DNA from: Pseudomonas frederiksbergensis
GTDB taxonomy: Bacteria > Pseudomonadota > Gammaproteobacteria > Pseudomonadales > Pseudomonadaceae
Length of the DNA: 64,000 nucleotides
Direction: 5' to 3'
Assembly (NCBI RefSeq): GCF_003732705.1
Contig: NZ_MOBR01000011.1
Coordinates: 23,337 to 87,336 of the forward strand
The position numbers and the translations under genes are program-made. Below, piece by piece: positions 44,794 through 54,473 of the stretch. How positions within the stretch are numbered: position 1 is the first letter of the stretch; the number at the start of each line of letters is the position of its first letter. The notes below the pieces were generated by a model, which was not told the DNA's origin, made no database searches, and saw nothing but the letters and a program-made list of their open reading frames with translations.

Positions 44794-46665
44794 TCAATAA
44801 CGCTTGATGTCAGCCTCGCCTTCCAACTGCTTGCGGTAGGCCGCAAAGTCTTGCTGGCCAATGCGCGACGCGAGGAAGCGACGGTATTGAGCCTTCTCTT
44901 CGTCGGTCGGCGCCGCAGCTTCGTTCACGCCGTTCAAGCGCACGATCACCAGGCTTCCGTCGGCCAGGGTCACGCTGCTGAACGTCGGCTTGTCCTTGGC
45001 GGCAGGCTTAGGCATGCGGAACAGCGCTTGCAGCACAGTTGGGTCAACCCCTTCCTGCGCACGCGTAGCGGCTGCGGTGACTTTCCAGCCTTGGCCGTCA
45101 ATCGCCTTGTCCAGCGGTGTCTTGCCCTCGCGCAGGCTGACGATCAACTCATCGGCCTTGGTCTTGGCGGCAGCACTGGCGTGCTCCTTGGCCAATTGCG
45201 TACGGATGCTGGCGGCAACGCTTTCGAGCGGCAACTGCGAAGGCTTCAAGTGCTCCTTGGCGCGCAACACGATCACGGTTTCCGGATCGAGCTCGATGGC
45301 GGTGCTGTTGGCACCTTCATCCAGCACTTCAGGGCTGAACGCTGCAGTGACCACGGCACGGTTGGCCGCAACACCTTCGCCACCCTCACGGCCGAAAGGC
45401 GCGGAGGTATGGACGGTCAGTTTCAAGTCTTGTGCTGGCTGGGCCAGATCGGACGCTTCGAACGACGAGTCTTCCAGTTGCTTGGTCGCCTCGACGAAAC
45501 GCTGCTCGACCTGCTGGGTCTTCAGCTCACGGGTCAGCTTGCCTTTGAGGCTGGCCAACGTCGGAACTTCCGGCGCTTCAACGCCCAACAGTTTGATCAG
45601 GTGGAAACCGAAGTCAGTGCGGATTGGCTCCGACACCTGGTCCTTGCTCAACGAATACAGGGCTTTTTCAAACGCTGGATCGTAGACACCAGGACCAGCG
45701 TAACCGAGGTCACCGCCATTGTTCGCCGAACCCGGATCCTGGGAGAATTCCTTGGCCAACGCCTCGAACTTCTCGCCTTTGGCCAGGCGCGCCTGCACTT
45801 CTTCGATCTTGGCCTTGGCTTGCGCCTCGGTCACCTTGTCGTTCACTTCGATCAGAATGTGCGCAGCCCGGCGTTGTTCGGCCAGGTTGGCGGTTTCTTT
45901 CTGATACGCCGCTTGCAGGTCTTCGTCCTTGACGCTGACCTCATCAAAGAAGGCTGCCTTCTTCAATTCCAGGTAATCGATGACGACCTGATCCGGCGTC
46001 ATGAATTCCTTGGCGTGTTCGTCGTAGTAAGCCTTGACCTCATCGTCGGTCAGTTTCACTGCCGCCGGGTCAGCCTTGATGTTCAGGGTAGCGAAATCAC
46101 GGGTCTGTTTTTCCAGACGGGCGAAGGCCAGTACCTGTGCATCAGTCACGAAACCACTGCCGGCCAGGCCAGCACGCAACTGACCGATCAGCATTTCCTG
46201 AGCCAGCATCTGGCGGAATTGCATACGGCTGTAGCCCAGCTGACGGATCACCTGGTCGAAACGCTCAGGGCTGAACTTGCCGTCGGCCTGGAATTCAGGC
46301 GTCTGCAGGATCACCTGGTCCAAAGCGGCTTCGGAGAAAGCGAATTTCGATTTTTCTGCGCCTTGCAGCAGCAGTTTGCGATCGATCAGGCCTTTGAGGG
46401 CCGATTCGCGCAGCATTTTTTCGTCAAGCAAGGAAGCATCGAAATCCTTGCCCAGCTGTTGCATCAGCTGACGGCGTTGCATATCGACGGCCTGGCTCAG
46501 CTCGTTCTGGCTGATTTCTTCGCCGTTGACCTTGGCCGCATCATTGCTGTGCGTCGTGGCCTTGAAAATAGCGTCGAAACCGGTCAAAGCCATCAGTGCA
46601 ACGATGACCCCGATAATGGTCTTGGCAATCCAGCCTTGTGAATTGTCCCTGATATTCTGCAGCAT
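44794..46665 (-). CDS. ppiD: Periplasmic folding chaperone/peptidyl-prolyl isomerase PpiD
   Basis: This 623-residue protein has an N-terminal membrane anchor (about residues 13-31, WIAKTIIGVIVALMALTGF), a SurA_N-like region (about 35-170), a parvulin PPIC domain (about 260-360, AAHILIEVN ... GGDLGYAGPGVYDPAFEKAL) and a C-terminal chaperone region. It assists folding of proteins leaving the Sec translocon. It lies after hupB and the tRNA-like element, behind a terminator hairpin, so it should have its own promoter. Confidence 0.94.
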   Translation of the reverse strand: MLQNIRDNSQGWIAKTIIGVIVALMALTGFDAIFKATTHSNDAAKVNGEEISQNELSQAVDMQRRQLMQQLGKDFDASLLDEKMLRESALKGLIDRKLLLQGAEKSKFAFSEAALDQVILQTPEFQADGKFSPERFDQVIRQLGYSRMQFRQMLAQEMLIGQLRAGLAGSGFVTDAQVLAFARLEKQTRDFATLNIKADPAAVKLTDDEVKAYYDEHAKEFMTPDQVVIDYLELKKAAFFDEVSVKDEDLQAAYQKETANLAEQRRAAHILIEVNDKVTEAQAKAKIEEVQARLAKGEKFEALAKEFSQDPGSANNGGDLGYAGPGVYDPAFEKALYSLSKDQVSEPIRTDFGFHLIKLLGVEAPEVPTLASLKGKLTRELKTQQVEQRFVEATKQLEDSSFEASDLAQPAQDLKLTVHTSAPFGREGGEGVAANRAVVTAAFSPEVLDEGANSTAIELDPETVIVLRAKEHLKPSQLPLESVAASIRTQLAKEHASAAAKTKADELIVSLREGKTPLDKAIDGQGWKVTAAATRAQEGVDPTVLQALFRMPKPAAKDKPTFSSVTLADGSLVIVRLNGVNEAAAPTDEEKAQYRRFLASRIGQQDFAAYRKQLEGEADIKRY

Positions 46666-46735
46666 GCGTCCCCCAGAAACGGTTGAACTTCAAAATTAGG
46701 CAACCGTGGAGCGTGGGTAGAATCCGGATAGAAGA

Positions 46736-46759
46736 AAGGCGCATCCGGGGATGCGCCTT
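46736..46759 (-). terminator. Hairpin after the tRNA-like element
   Basis: AAGGCGCAT / ATGCGCCTT, a 9-bp perfect stem with a 6-base loop, followed on the minus strand by TTCTTC. It lies nine bases past the CCA end of the tRNA-like element, like the terminator of a tRNA gene. Confidence 0.7.
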
Positions 46760-46767
46760 CTCGTAAC

Positions 46768-46845
46768 TGGCGGAGCGGACCGAGGGTTCGAACTTGCGAC
46801 CCTCGGTGTCTCAGATCAACGACTTGTTGGCTGGACTACCGCTCC
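46768..46845 (-). pseudogene. tRNA-Asp-like element, probable decayed tRNA gene
   Basis: The 78-nt element begins GGAGCGGTAGTCCAG and ends CCGCTCCGCCA. The 7-bp acceptor stem (GGAGCGG/CCGCTCC), discriminator G and encoded CCA are those of bacterial tRNA-Asp(GTC), and GGGTCGCAAGTTCGAA resembles its variable/T region. The D and anticodon arms do not fold normally (CAAC-AAGTC-GTTG replaces them) and the T stem is mispaired, forming an ACCGAGGGT/ACCCTCGGT hairpin instead. It is probably not a working tRNA, yet the acceptor stem and a terminator are kept. Confidence 0.7.
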
Positions 46846-46898
46846 GCTGCCAGGTCAGGCATGACCCCGACCCGGATAGGCAAAAACCTGAATCGAAC

Positions 46899-47171
46899 TT
46901 AGTTGACAGCTTCTTTCAGTGCTTTACCGGCTTTGAAACCTGGTTTTTTGGCTGCAGCGATTTCCAGCGTCTTGCCAGTCTGTGGGTTACGACCGATGCG
47001 AGCTGGGCGATCAGTGACGGAGAACGTACCGAAACCAACCAGAACAACGGAGTCGCCAGCCTTGAGAGCGCCAGTGACGGATTCGATTACAGCGTCCAGC
47101 GCACGGCCAGCAGCAGCTTTCGGGATATCAGCGGATGCAGCGATAGCATCAATCAGTTCCGACTTGTTCAC
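46899..47171 (-). CDS. hupB: DNA-binding protein HU-beta
   Basis: This 90-residue histone-like protein begins [28 protein letters not shown] and has the DNA-binding arm motif [31 protein letters not shown]. It bends and compacts DNA as a dimer. It follows lon with a 148-bp gap that should hold its promoter. It is the usual neighbour of lon and ppiD in Pseudomonas. Confidence 0.97.
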   Translation of the reverse strand: MNKSELIDAIAASADIPKAAAGRALDAVIESVTGALKAGDSVVLVGFGTFSVTDRPARIGRNPQTGKTLEIAAAKKPGFKAGKALKEAVN

Positions 47172-47319
47172 TCTAAGTCCCCTTATATCTATTTGAGTAT
47201 GATTCTAAGTTTTTTGGTGAAAGCAAAAACGAGTGCTGAATGGCCTACAGACACTTAAGAGCCGCTTTATAACAAGGGCTCTAAAAAGCTGTCAAGGAAG
47301 CCCCCCAGGCAAATGCGTA

Positions 47320-49716
47320 CTAATGCGTGCTAATTCTTTCCTTAGAGTCAGACTCGCGTTTTTCATCCTTTGCAACTATCTCCGGAGCCACATCCGGCAA
47401 GGGCTCCGGCGCGTATTGCAGCGCAATTTGCAGGACCTCGTCAATCCATTTAACCGGTTTAATCTGCAGATCTTGCTTAATATTGTCAGGAATTTCCTTC
47501 AGATCGCGTACGTTCTCTTCAGGAATGATCACAGTCTTGATCCCGCCGCGGTGAGCCGCCAGCAGTTTTTCCTTCAATCCACCGATCGCCAGCACCTGGC
47601 CACGCAGGGTAATTTCGCCGGTCATGGCGACGTCCGCGCGTACAGGAATCCCGGTCAATGCTGACACCAGGGCCGTGCACATGCCTACACCAGCGCTAGG
47701 GCCGTCTTTCGGGGTCGCCCCTTCCGGCATATGGATATGCGTGTCGCGCTTCTCGTGGAAGTCCAGGGGGATCCCCAGGCTCTTGGCACGGCTGCGGACC
47801 ACGGTCAGTGCGGCGGTGATCGACTCGACCATCACATCACCCAGGGAACCGGTCTTGATCAACTGGCCTTTGCCCGGCACGACGGCGGCTTCGATGGTCA
47901 GCAGTTCGCCGCCCACTTGAGTCCACGCCAGGCCGGTCACTTGACCGATCTGATCCTGGGATTCAGCCAGGCCGTAACGGAATTTACGCACGCCGAGGAA
48001 GTGTTCCAGCATGTCTGCGGTGACCTTCACCGAGAAGCGTTTTTCCAGTGCGTGCTCTTTGACCGTCTTGCGGCAAACCTTGGCAATCTGGCGCTCAAGC
48101 CCCCGTACACCGGCTTCGCGGGTGTAGTAGCGGATGATGTCGCGGATCGCTTCGGCGTCGAATTCCAGCTCGCCTTTCTTCAGGCCGTTGGCAGTAATCT
48201 GCTTCGGCGAGAGGTATTTGACAGCGATGTTGATCTTCTCGTCTTCGGTGTAGCCCGGCAGACGAATCACTTCCATCCGGTCCAGCAGCGCCGGTGGAAT
48301 GTTCATGGAGTTGGAGGTGCAAAGGAACATCACATCGGACAGGTCGTAATCGACTTCCAGATAGTGATCGTTGAAATTGTGGTTCTGCTCGGGATCGAGC
48401 ACTTCCAGCAACGCCGACGCCGGGTCACCACGCATGTCACTGCCCATTTTGTCGATTTCATCGAGCAGGAACAGCGGGTTGCGGACGCCCACCTTTGTCA
48501 TCTTTTGAATCAATCTTCCTGGCATCGAACCGATGTAAGTACGGCGATGACCACGAATTTCCGCTTCATCACGCACGCCACCGAGGGCCATGCGGACGAA
48601 TTTGCGGTTGGTGGCGTGAGCAATCGACTCCGCCAGGGAGGTTTTACCCACCCCAGGAGGACCGACCAGGCACAACACCGGACCACGAATCTTCTTCACG
48701 CGCTTTTGCACGGCGAGGTATTCGAGGATGCGTTCTTTGACTTCGTCCAGACCGTAGTGGTCGGCATCGAGAATGTCTTCTGCACGAGCCAGGTCCAGAC
48801 GCACCTTGCTCTGAGCTTTCCACGGCACCTGGACCAGCCAATCAATGTACGAACGCACCACCGTCGCTTCCGCGGACATTGGCGACATTTGCTTGAGCTT
48901 GTTCAGTTCGCCCTGGGCCTTGGCCAAGGCATCTTTTGGCAGGCCGGCGGCATCGATGCGCTTTTTCAGCTCTTCGATTTCGTTGTGGCCTTCTTCGCTG
49001 TCGCCGAGTTCTTTCTGAATAGCCTTCATCTGCTCATTCAGGTAGTACTCGCGCTGACTGCGCTCCATTTGCTTTTTGACACGGCCGCGAATGCGTTTTT
49101 CGACTTGCAGCAGATCGATCTCGGCATCCAGCAACGCCAGGACGTGCTCGACCCGGGCCGACAAATCGATGATTTCGAGGATTTCCTGCTTCTGCTCGAT
49201 CTTCAGGGCCATGTGCGCGGCCATGGTGTCGACCAGGCGGCCTGGCTCGTCGATGCTGTTGAGCGACGACAGGACTTCAGCCGGGACTTTCTTGCCCAAC
49301 TGCACATATTGTTCAAACTGAGCCAGCAGGCTGCGAACGAACACTTCCGACTCGCGCTCAGGCGCGTCGACTTCGTCGATCAGCGAGACTTCGGCACGGC
49401 AGTGACCGTCCACTTCGCTGAAGCGCTCCACGGCGCCCCGCTGCTCGCCTTCGACCAGAACCTTGACGGTGCCGTCAGGCAGCTTGAGCAGTTGCAGAAC
49501 GGTGGCGATGGTACCTACGCGATAAAGTGCTTCTTCACCGGGATCGTCGTCAGCAGGGTTTCTCTGAGCCAGCAGAAGGATCTGCTTGTCGCCCGTCATC
49601 GCAGCCTCGAGGGCTTCGATGGATTTCTCGCGCCCCACGAACAGCGGGATAACCATGTGCGGATAAACCACGACATCACGCAATGGCAAGAGAGGCAATT
49701 CGATGGTTGTCTTCAT
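47320..49716 (-). CDS. lon: ATP-dependent protease Lon
   Basis: This 798-residue protease has an N-terminal substrate domain (1-200), coiled coil (about 200-300), AAA+ domain with Walker A GPPGVGKTS, and a C-terminal protease domain with the catalytic serine in PKDGPSAGVGM and a downstream lysine. It degrades misfolded and regulatory proteins in the cytoplasm. A sigma-32-like promoter lies upstream. The C-terminal tail after LPDVAPE is charged and typical for Pseudomonas. Confidence 0.97.
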   Translation of the reverse strand: MKTTIELPLLPLRDVVVYPHMVIPLFVGREKSIEALEAAMTGDKQILLLAQRNPADDDPGEEALYRVGTIATVLQLLKLPDGTVKVLVEGEQRGAVERFSEVDGHCRAEVSLIDEVDAPERESEVFVRSLLAQFEQYVQLGKKVPAEVLSSLNSIDEPGRLVDTMAAHMALKIEQKQEILEIIDLSARVEHVLALLDAEIDLLQVEKRIRGRVKKQMERSQREYYLNEQMKAIQKELGDSEEGHNEIEELKKRIDAAGLPKDALAKAQGELNKLKQMSPMSAEATVVRSYIDWLVQVPWKAQSKVRLDLARAEDILDADHYGLDEVKERILEYLAVQKRVKKIRGPVLCLVGPPGVGKTSLAESIAHATNRKFVRMALGGVRDEAEIRGHRRTYIGSMPGRLIQKMTKVGVRNPLFLLDEIDKMGSDMRGDPASALLEVLDPEQNHNFNDHYLEVDYDLSDVMFLCTSNSMNIPPALLDRMEVIRLPGYTEDEKINIAVKYLSPKQITANGLKKGELEFDAEAIRDIIRYYTREAGVRGLERQIAKVCRKTVKEHALEKRFSVKVTADMLEHFLGVRKFRYGLAESQDQIGQVTGLAWTQVGGELLTIEAAVVPGKGQLIKTGSLGDVMVESITAALTVVRSRAKSLGIPLDFHEKRDTHIHMPEGATPKDGPSAGVGMCTALVSALTGIPVRADVAMTGEITLRGQVLAIGGLKEKLLAAHRGGIKTVIIPEENVRDLKEIPDNIKQDLQIKPVKWIDEVLQIALQYAPEPLPDVAPEIVAKDEKRESDSKERISTH

Positions 49717-49774
49717 GATTTCGCCTCTACGGCGGCCATATGGCCGTAAACAGATGGAAGTAAGCTTGAAACCA

Positions 49775-49803
49775 AGATGGGGGCTGCTTTCAAAAAAAAC
49801 AAG
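49775..49803 (-). promoter_or_regulatory. Sigma-32-like promoter of lon
   Basis: On the minus strand CTTGTTT (49803-49797), 14 bp, then CCCCATCT (49782-49775) match the heat-shock consensus CTTGAAA-N13-17-CCCCATNT well, about 60 bp before the lon start. Confidence 0.75.
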
Positions 49804-49829
49804 CGCAAAGAGGGTGTTAAAAACGCTTT

Positions 49830-49856
49830 AAAAGAAAAGGGGCCCGAAGGCCCCTT
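49830..49856 (-). terminator. clpX terminator
   Basis: On the minus strand AAGGGGCC, loop TTCG, GGCCCCTT, then TTCTTTT, 22 bp after the clpX stop. It separates clpX from lon. Confidence 0.92.
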
Positions 49857-49878
49857 CTTTGTTCCAGCAGCGTGACGC

Positions 49879-51162
49879 TTAAGCGTCTGGCGCGGCCTTG
49901 GCTGTCGGCTCACTGTTTTCGTAGATATACAGTGGCTTGGACTTGCCTTCGATAACACTTTCATCGATCACTACTTTGCTCACCTCGGACTGCGAGGGGA
50001 TTTCATACATAGTGTCGAGCAATACACCTTCAAGAATCGAACGCAGTCCACGGGCACCGGTTTTGCGTTCCAGGGCACGTTTGGCGACCGATTTCAGTGC
50101 GTCGGCCCGGAATTCCAGGTCCACGCCTTCCATCTCGAACAACTTGGCGTATTGCTTGGTCAGAGCATTTTTCGGCTCGGTGAGAATCTGCATCAAAGCA
50201 GCTTCATCAAGCTCGTCCAGCGTAGCGAGGACCGGCAGACGACCGACGAACTCCGGGATCAGACCGAACTTGACCAAATCGTCAGGCTCGACTTCACGCA
50301 GGGACTCACCGACTTTCTTGCCTTCTTCCTTGCTGCGCACTTCTGCGTTGAAACCGATACCACCTTTGGTGGAACGATTTTGGATAACTTTTTCCAGACC
50401 GGAGAAAGCACCACCGCAGATGAACAGGATGTTACGGGTGTCGACCTGAAGGAATTCCTGCTGCGGATGCTTGCGGCCACCTTGCGGCGGAACGGAAGCG
50501 ACCGTGCCTTCAATCAACTTGAGCAGGGCCTGCTGCACGCCTTCACCGGAAACGTCCCGGGTGATCGACGGGTTGTCAGACTTGCGCGAGATCTTGTCGA
50601 TCTCATCGATGTAGACAATGCCCATTTGGGCTTTTTCTACGTCGTAATCGCACTTCTGCAGCAGCTTCTGAATGATGTTCTCGACATCTTCACCTACATA
50701 ACCCGCCTCGGTGAGGGTGGTTGCGTCGGCGATGGTGAACGGAACGTTCAGCAAGCGGGCCAGTGTTTCGGCAAGCAGGGTTTTACCCGAGCCTGTCGGG
50801 CCGATCAGCAAGATGTTGCTTTTGCCGAGTTCGACGTCGTCATTCTTTTTGTCACGCTGGTTCAGACGCTTGTAGTGGTTGTATACCGCTACGGCCAGAA
50901 CCTTTTTCGCACGCTCCTGACCAATCACGTACTGATCAAGGATGCCGCTGATTTCTTTAGGCGATGGCAATTTATGCGCGCTGCTCTCGGCCTGGGCTTC
51001 CTGCACCTCCTCACGGATGATGTCATTGCACAGGTCGACGCACTCGTCGCAAATAAAGACCGAGGGGCCGGCAATCAATTTGCGCACTTCATGCTGGCTT
51101 TTGCCACAGAAGGAGCAATAGAGCAGCTTGCCGTTGTCCTCGCCGTTGCGGGTGTCAGTCAT
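49879..51162 (-). CDS. clpX: ClpXP unfoldase subunit ClpX
   Basis: This 427-residue AAA+ unfoldase has an N-terminal zinc-binding domain ([11 protein letters not shown] ... [10 protein letters not shown]), Walker [15 protein letters not shown], Walker [11 protein letters not shown] and the IGF-type loop needed to dock ClpP. The start [10 protein letters not shown] at 51162 is the family start; an in-frame start at 51195 is unlikely. It lies 112 bp after clpP. Confidence 0.96.
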   Translation of the reverse strand: MTDTRNGEDNGKLLYCSFCGKSQHEVRKLIAGPSVFICDECVDLCNDIIREEVQEAQAESSAHKLPSPKEISGILDQYVIGQERAKKVLAVAVYNHYKRLNQRDKKNDDVELGKSNILLIGPTGSGKTLLAETLARLLNVPFTIADATTLTEAGYVGEDVENIIQKLLQKCDYDVEKAQMGIVYIDEIDKISRKSDNPSITRDVSGEGVQQALLKLIEGTVASVPPQGGRKHPQQEFLQVDTRNILFICGGAFSGLEKVIQNRSTKGGIGFNAEVRSKEEGKKVGESLREVEPDDLVKFGLIPEFVGRLPVLATLDELDEAALMQILTEPKNALTKQYAKLFEMEGVDLEFRADALKSVAKRALERKTGARGLRSILEGVLLDTMYEIPSQSEVSKVVIDESVIEGKSKPLYIYENSEPTAKAAPDA

Positions 51163-51274
51163 TCGTTCGATCCAAATCCGATAGGCTTGCAACACAAGAT
51201 GAAGGCTATTGCGGGCTTTTTCAAGCCCGCTAGTGATCGGAGCAGCCGACCAAGCCTATTTTGAGCTGCTTATT

Positions 51275-51910
51275 TTAAGCGGGGCGCTGGCTGATCACTT
51301 CATCGATCAAGCCGTATTCACGCGCGGCTTCTGCACTCATGAAGTTATCGCGGTTGGTATCGCGCTCGATTTCTTCAAGAGTGTGCCCGCTATGCTTGGC
51401 CATCAGCGTGTTGAGACGCTCACGAATGAAGAGGATTTCCTTGGCATGGATTTCGATATCCGAGGCCTGGCCCTGGAAACCGCCCAATGGCTGGTGAATC
51501 ATCACACGCGAGTTCGGCAGGCAGAAACGCTTGCCAGGAGCACCTGCGGTCAGCAGGAAAGCGCCCATGCTGCACGCCTGTCCAATACAGGTGGTCGACA
51601 CGTTGGGTTTGATGAACTGCATGGTGTCGTAGATCGACATGCCAGCTGTCACCGAACCGCCCGGGGAGTTGATATAAAGATGGATGTCCTTGTCCGGGTT
51701 TTCCGCTTCAAGGAACAGCAGTTGCGCACAGATCAGGTTGGCCATGTAGTCCTCTACCGGGCCAACCAGAAAGATCACTCGCTCCTTGAGAAGGCGCGAA
51801 TAGATGTCGTAGGCGCGCTCGCCACGAGCGGACTGCTCGACAACCATCGGGACCAGGCCGCCTGCGGCCTGGATATCAGAGTTCTGCTGAATATACGAAT
51901 TACGGAACAT
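51275..51910 (-). CDS. clpP: ClpP protease subunit
   Basis: This 211-residue serine protease has the catalytic serine in [11 protein letters not shown], histidine in [11 protein letters not shown], and a C-terminal aspartate ([11 protein letters not shown]). The tetradecamer works with ClpX and ClpA. It follows tig with a 94-bp gap. Confidence 0.97.
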   Translation of the reverse strand: MFRNSYIQQNSDIQAAGGLVPMVVEQSARGERAYDIYSRLLKERVIFLVGPVEDYMANLICAQLLFLEAENPDKDIHLYINSPGGSVTAGMSIYDTMQFIKPNVSTTCIGQACSMGAFLLTAGAPGKRFCLPNSRVMIHQPLGGFQGQASDIEIHAKEILFIRERLNTLMAKHSGHTLEEIERDTNRDNFMSAEAAREYGLIDEVISQRPA

Positions 51911-52004
51911 GCTCTGCAGTCACTCCCAAATAGTTATGTCTTGAATACGCATAAGCCAGCACGAAGGCTGGCTTATGGTGATTACTTCTTACCGCAAGAA
52001 ACGA

Positions 52005-53315
52005 TCAGTCGGCTTGTGGAGCTTCTACCGGCTTGACTGCTTCTTCGTAAGAGACCGACTTGTCGGTCACGCTAGCTTTCTGCAGAACAGTATCCACAAC
52101 TTGTTCTTCCAGCACAACCGAACGGACTTCGTTCAGTTGCTGGTCGTTCTTGTAGTACCAGGACACAACCTGCTCAGGCTCTTGGTAGGCCGAAGCCATT
52201 TCCTGAATCATTTCGCGAACGCGGGCTTCGTCAGGCTTGAGGTCGAATTGCTTGACCACTTCAGCCACGATCAGACCCAGTACAACGCGGCGCTTGGCTT
52301 GTTCTTCGAACAGCTCGGCCGGCAGTTGGTCAGGCTTGATGTTGCCGCCGAACTGCTGAACAGCCTGCACGCGCAGACGGTCAACTTCGTTGGACAGCAG
52401 AGCCTTAGGCACTTCGATCGGGTTGGTGGTCAGCAGACCGTCCATTACCTGATTCTTGACCTTGGATTTGATTGCCTGACGCAGCTCGCGCTCCATGTTC
52501 TTGCGAACTTCGGTGCGGAAGCCTTCCAGACCGGTTTCCTTGATGCCGAATTGAGCGAAGAACTCTTCGTTCAGTTCTGGCAGTTTTGGCTCGGAAACAG
52601 TGTTCACAGTCACGGTGAACTCGGCGGTTTTGCCCGCCAGGTCGAGGTTCTGGTAGTCCTCTGGGAAAGTCAGGTTCAGAACGCGCTCTTCGCCGGCTTT
52701 AGCGCCAACCAGACCGTCTTCGAAACCAGGGATCATACGGCCGGAACCGATAACCAGTTGAGTACCTTTGGCGGAGCCGCCAGCGAACACTTCACCGTCA
52801 ACCTTGCCAACGAAATCGATGTTCAGTTGGTCTTCGTTCTGGGCAGCGCGATCGGCCACTTCAAAACGGGTGTTCTGCTTGCGCAGCACGTCCAGCATCT
52901 TGTCCAGATCAGCGTCAGCCACGTCAGCGCTCAGGCGCTCAACGGTGATACCTTCGAAACCGGCTACAGTGAACTCCGGGAACACTTCGAAAATAGCGAC
53001 ATATTCCAGATCCTTGCCAGCTTCGATCGACTTAGGCTCGATCGAAGGCGCGCCAGCCGGGTTCAGCTTCTGCTCAACGACAGCTTCGTAGAAGGAGGAC
53101 TGGATCACGTCACCAACAGCTTCCTGACGTGCATCAGCACCGAAACGGCGCTTGATTTCACTCATTGGCACTTTGCCTGGACGGAAGCCAGCAATCTTGG
53201 CCTTTTGGGCGGTCTGCTGCAGACGCTTGTTGACCTGAGTCTCGATGCGCTCAGCCGGCACGGTGATGCTCATGCGGCGCTCAAGAGCAGAAGTATTTTC
53301 AACAGAAACTTGCAT
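52005..53315 (-). CDS. tig: Trigger factor
   Basis: This 436-residue ribosome-associated chaperone has an N-terminal ribosome-binding domain (signature [10 protein letters not shown] in place of the GFRxGK consensus), a central FKBP-type prolyl isomerase domain (about 150-245) and a C-terminal chaperone domain. The start [13 protein letters not shown] at 53315 is the family start. It opens the tig-clpP-clpX-lon cluster. Confidence 0.96.
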   Translation of the reverse strand: MQVSVENTSALERRMSITVPAERIETQVNKRLQQTAQKAKIAGFRPGKVPMSEIKRRFGADARQEAVGDVIQSSFYEAVVEQKLNPAGAPSIEPKSIEAGKDLEYVAIFEVFPEFTVAGFEGITVERLSADVADADLDKMLDVLRKQNTRFEVADRAAQNEDQLNIDFVGKVDGEVFAGGSAKGTQLVIGSGRMIPGFEDGLVGAKAGEERVLNLTFPEDYQNLDLAGKTAEFTVTVNTVSEPKLPELNEEFFAQFGIKETGLEGFRTEVRKNMERELRQAIKSKVKNQVMDGLLTTNPIEVPKALLSNEVDRLRVQAVQQFGGNIKPDQLPAELFEEQAKRRVVLGLIVAEVVKQFDLKPDEARVREMIQEMASAYQEPEQVVSWYYKNDQQLNEVRSVVLEEQVVDTVLQKASVTDKSVSYEEAVKPVEAPQAD

Positions 53316-53680
53316 GGATATTCCTCGTTGCACAGACGTTAGCCGGCCGTTTCCGACCCCAGAATCAAGGGCATGCATTCTAGTGGGTCAAACTCAAGAA
53401 GTCACCCTACTGAAAACGGGTAAAAAAACAGCAGGCAATTTATAGGCGAGGGACAAATGGTTATGCCTCGCCCTGTTAGCAAATACAGCCAATCAAGCCA
53501 GGGCTCTGCACCGACCCTTCTATATATAGAAGAAGTGGCCAATCATCTCCCTGACAGCCGATCTTGCGAGCAAGGCCGGCGAGCGGCGCGGCATCATCGA
53601 GAAACATAAATACGACGAAACACCCCGCCCCTGCGACCCAGGACATGCAGTCGCCGAACACTCGAACCGCTAAAACAAAA
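53316..53680. other. Gap between tig and the tRNA cluster, with a 16-bp palindrome
   Basis: No gene is supported. A 61-codon minus-strand frame at 53476-53661 has no Shine-Dalgarno or known domain. CTTCTATATATAGAAG (53517-53532) is a perfect 16-bp palindrome, AT-rich at its centre and of unknown role. The tig promoter should lie in the right half of the tig-proximal 200 bp. Confidence 0.5.
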
Positions 53681-53682
53681 AA

Positions 53683-53708
53683 GGCGCCAGACTGTTAAAT
53701 CTGGCGCC
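53683..53708 (-). terminator. tRNA operon terminator
   Basis: On the minus strand GGCGCCAGA, loop, TCTGGCGCC, then TTTTTTGTTTT: a strong rho-independent terminator 11 bp after the last tRNA-His. A near-copy lies at 53980-54004. Confidence 0.92.
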
Positions 53709-53718
53709 TTTCGAAATA

Positions 53719-53795
53719 TGGGGTGGACGAAGGGGATCGAACCCTCGACAACGGGAGTCACAATCCCGTGCTCTACCAACTGAGCTACGCCCACC
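53719..53795 (-). tRNA. tRNA-His(GTG), distal copy
   Basis: 77 nt including the encoded G at -1 and CCA. Acceptor GGTGGGCG/CGTCCACC, anticodon loop TTGTGAC (GTG) in the stem CGGGA/TCCCG, and T loop TTCGATC. The body is identical to the proximal copy at 54015. Confidence 0.97.
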
Positions 53796-53872
53796 ATATT
53801 GCATTGCAAAGAAGCCAAACAACCTCCTTGCTGTGCCCCAATCAGGCCAACCGGCCTGAGTGAAGCTTTATT

Positions 53873-53957
53873 TGGTGCGGATGAAGAGACTCGAACTCTT
53901 ACACCTTGCGGCGCTGGAACCTAAATCCAGTGTGTCTACCAATTCCACCACATCCGC
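53873..53957 (-). tRNA. tRNA-Leu(TAG)
   Basis: 85 nt with a class II long variable arm (CGCCGCAAGGTGT). Acceptor GCGGATG/CATCCGC, anticodon loop ATTTAGG (TAG), encoded CCA. Confidence 0.96.
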
Positions 53958-53979
53958 GGACTGAAGCTGTTAAAGCAAA

Positions 53980-54004
53980 GGCGCCAGACTGTTAATCTGG
54001 CGCC
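53980..54004 (-). terminator. Internal terminator-like hairpin in the tRNA operon
   Basis: The same GGCGCCAGA/TCTGGCGCC stem as at 53683, but followed on the minus strand only by TTTGCTTT. It lies between the proximal tRNA-His and tRNA-Leu, so it may attenuate rather than end transcription. Confidence 0.7.
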
Positions 54005-54014
54005 TTTCGAAATA

Positions 54015-54091
54015 TGGGGTGGACGAAGGGGATCGAACCCTCGACAACGGGAGTCACAATCCCGTGCTCTACCAACTGAGCTACGCCCACC
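54015..54091 (-). tRNA. tRNA-His(GTG), proximal copy
   Basis: 77 nt, identical to the copy at 53719. The duplication also includes the 3' flank and hairpin. Confidence 0.97.
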
Positions 54092-54122
54092 ATATTGCGC
54101 TACTTGTGCCAAAGCTGCCTAA

Positions 54123-54199
54123 TGGCGCACCCGGCAGGACTCGAACCTGCGACCATCCGCTTAGAAGGCGGATGCTCTATCCAGCTGAGCTACGGGCGC
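54123..54199 (-). tRNA. tRNA-Arg(TCT)
   Basis: 77 nt. Acceptor GCGCCCG/CGGGTGC, anticodon loop CTTCTAA (TCT), T loop TTCGAGT, encoded CCA. It is the first gene of the Arg-His-Leu-His operon; the promoter should lie in the AT-rich stretch to 54370. Confidence 0.97.
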
Positions 54200-54473
54200 C
54201 TTATTAATCTGTACTCTTGGAGGACTACAAACTAAGTGCTTCCAGTCTTTCAGAACCGTAATTCCGATTGACCTTCTCATCCAGTGCTAGGCTGTGCCCG
54301 ACAAGTGCGACGAATAGTATAGAGCGCCCCGGAGGCCGTCAAATCCTTTTTAAAAAAAATTCATTTAATTAAAGGGCTTAGAAGAATTTGCAGACCAAGC
54401 GCCTTTGCCCTTGCCGCCTGACATGCGAGAATGCGCCCTCTTTTTTTCCCCTCTCGATGGTTAATCACGCGCA

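Noticed and set aside
46768..46845. Functional tRNA-Asp
   Set aside because: The acceptor stem and CCA fit, but the anticodon and T stems do not pair, so it is called a tRNA-like pseudogene.
53476..53661. 61-codon minus-strand frame between tig and the tRNA genes
   Set aside because: No Shine-Dalgarno and no resemblance to a known small protein.
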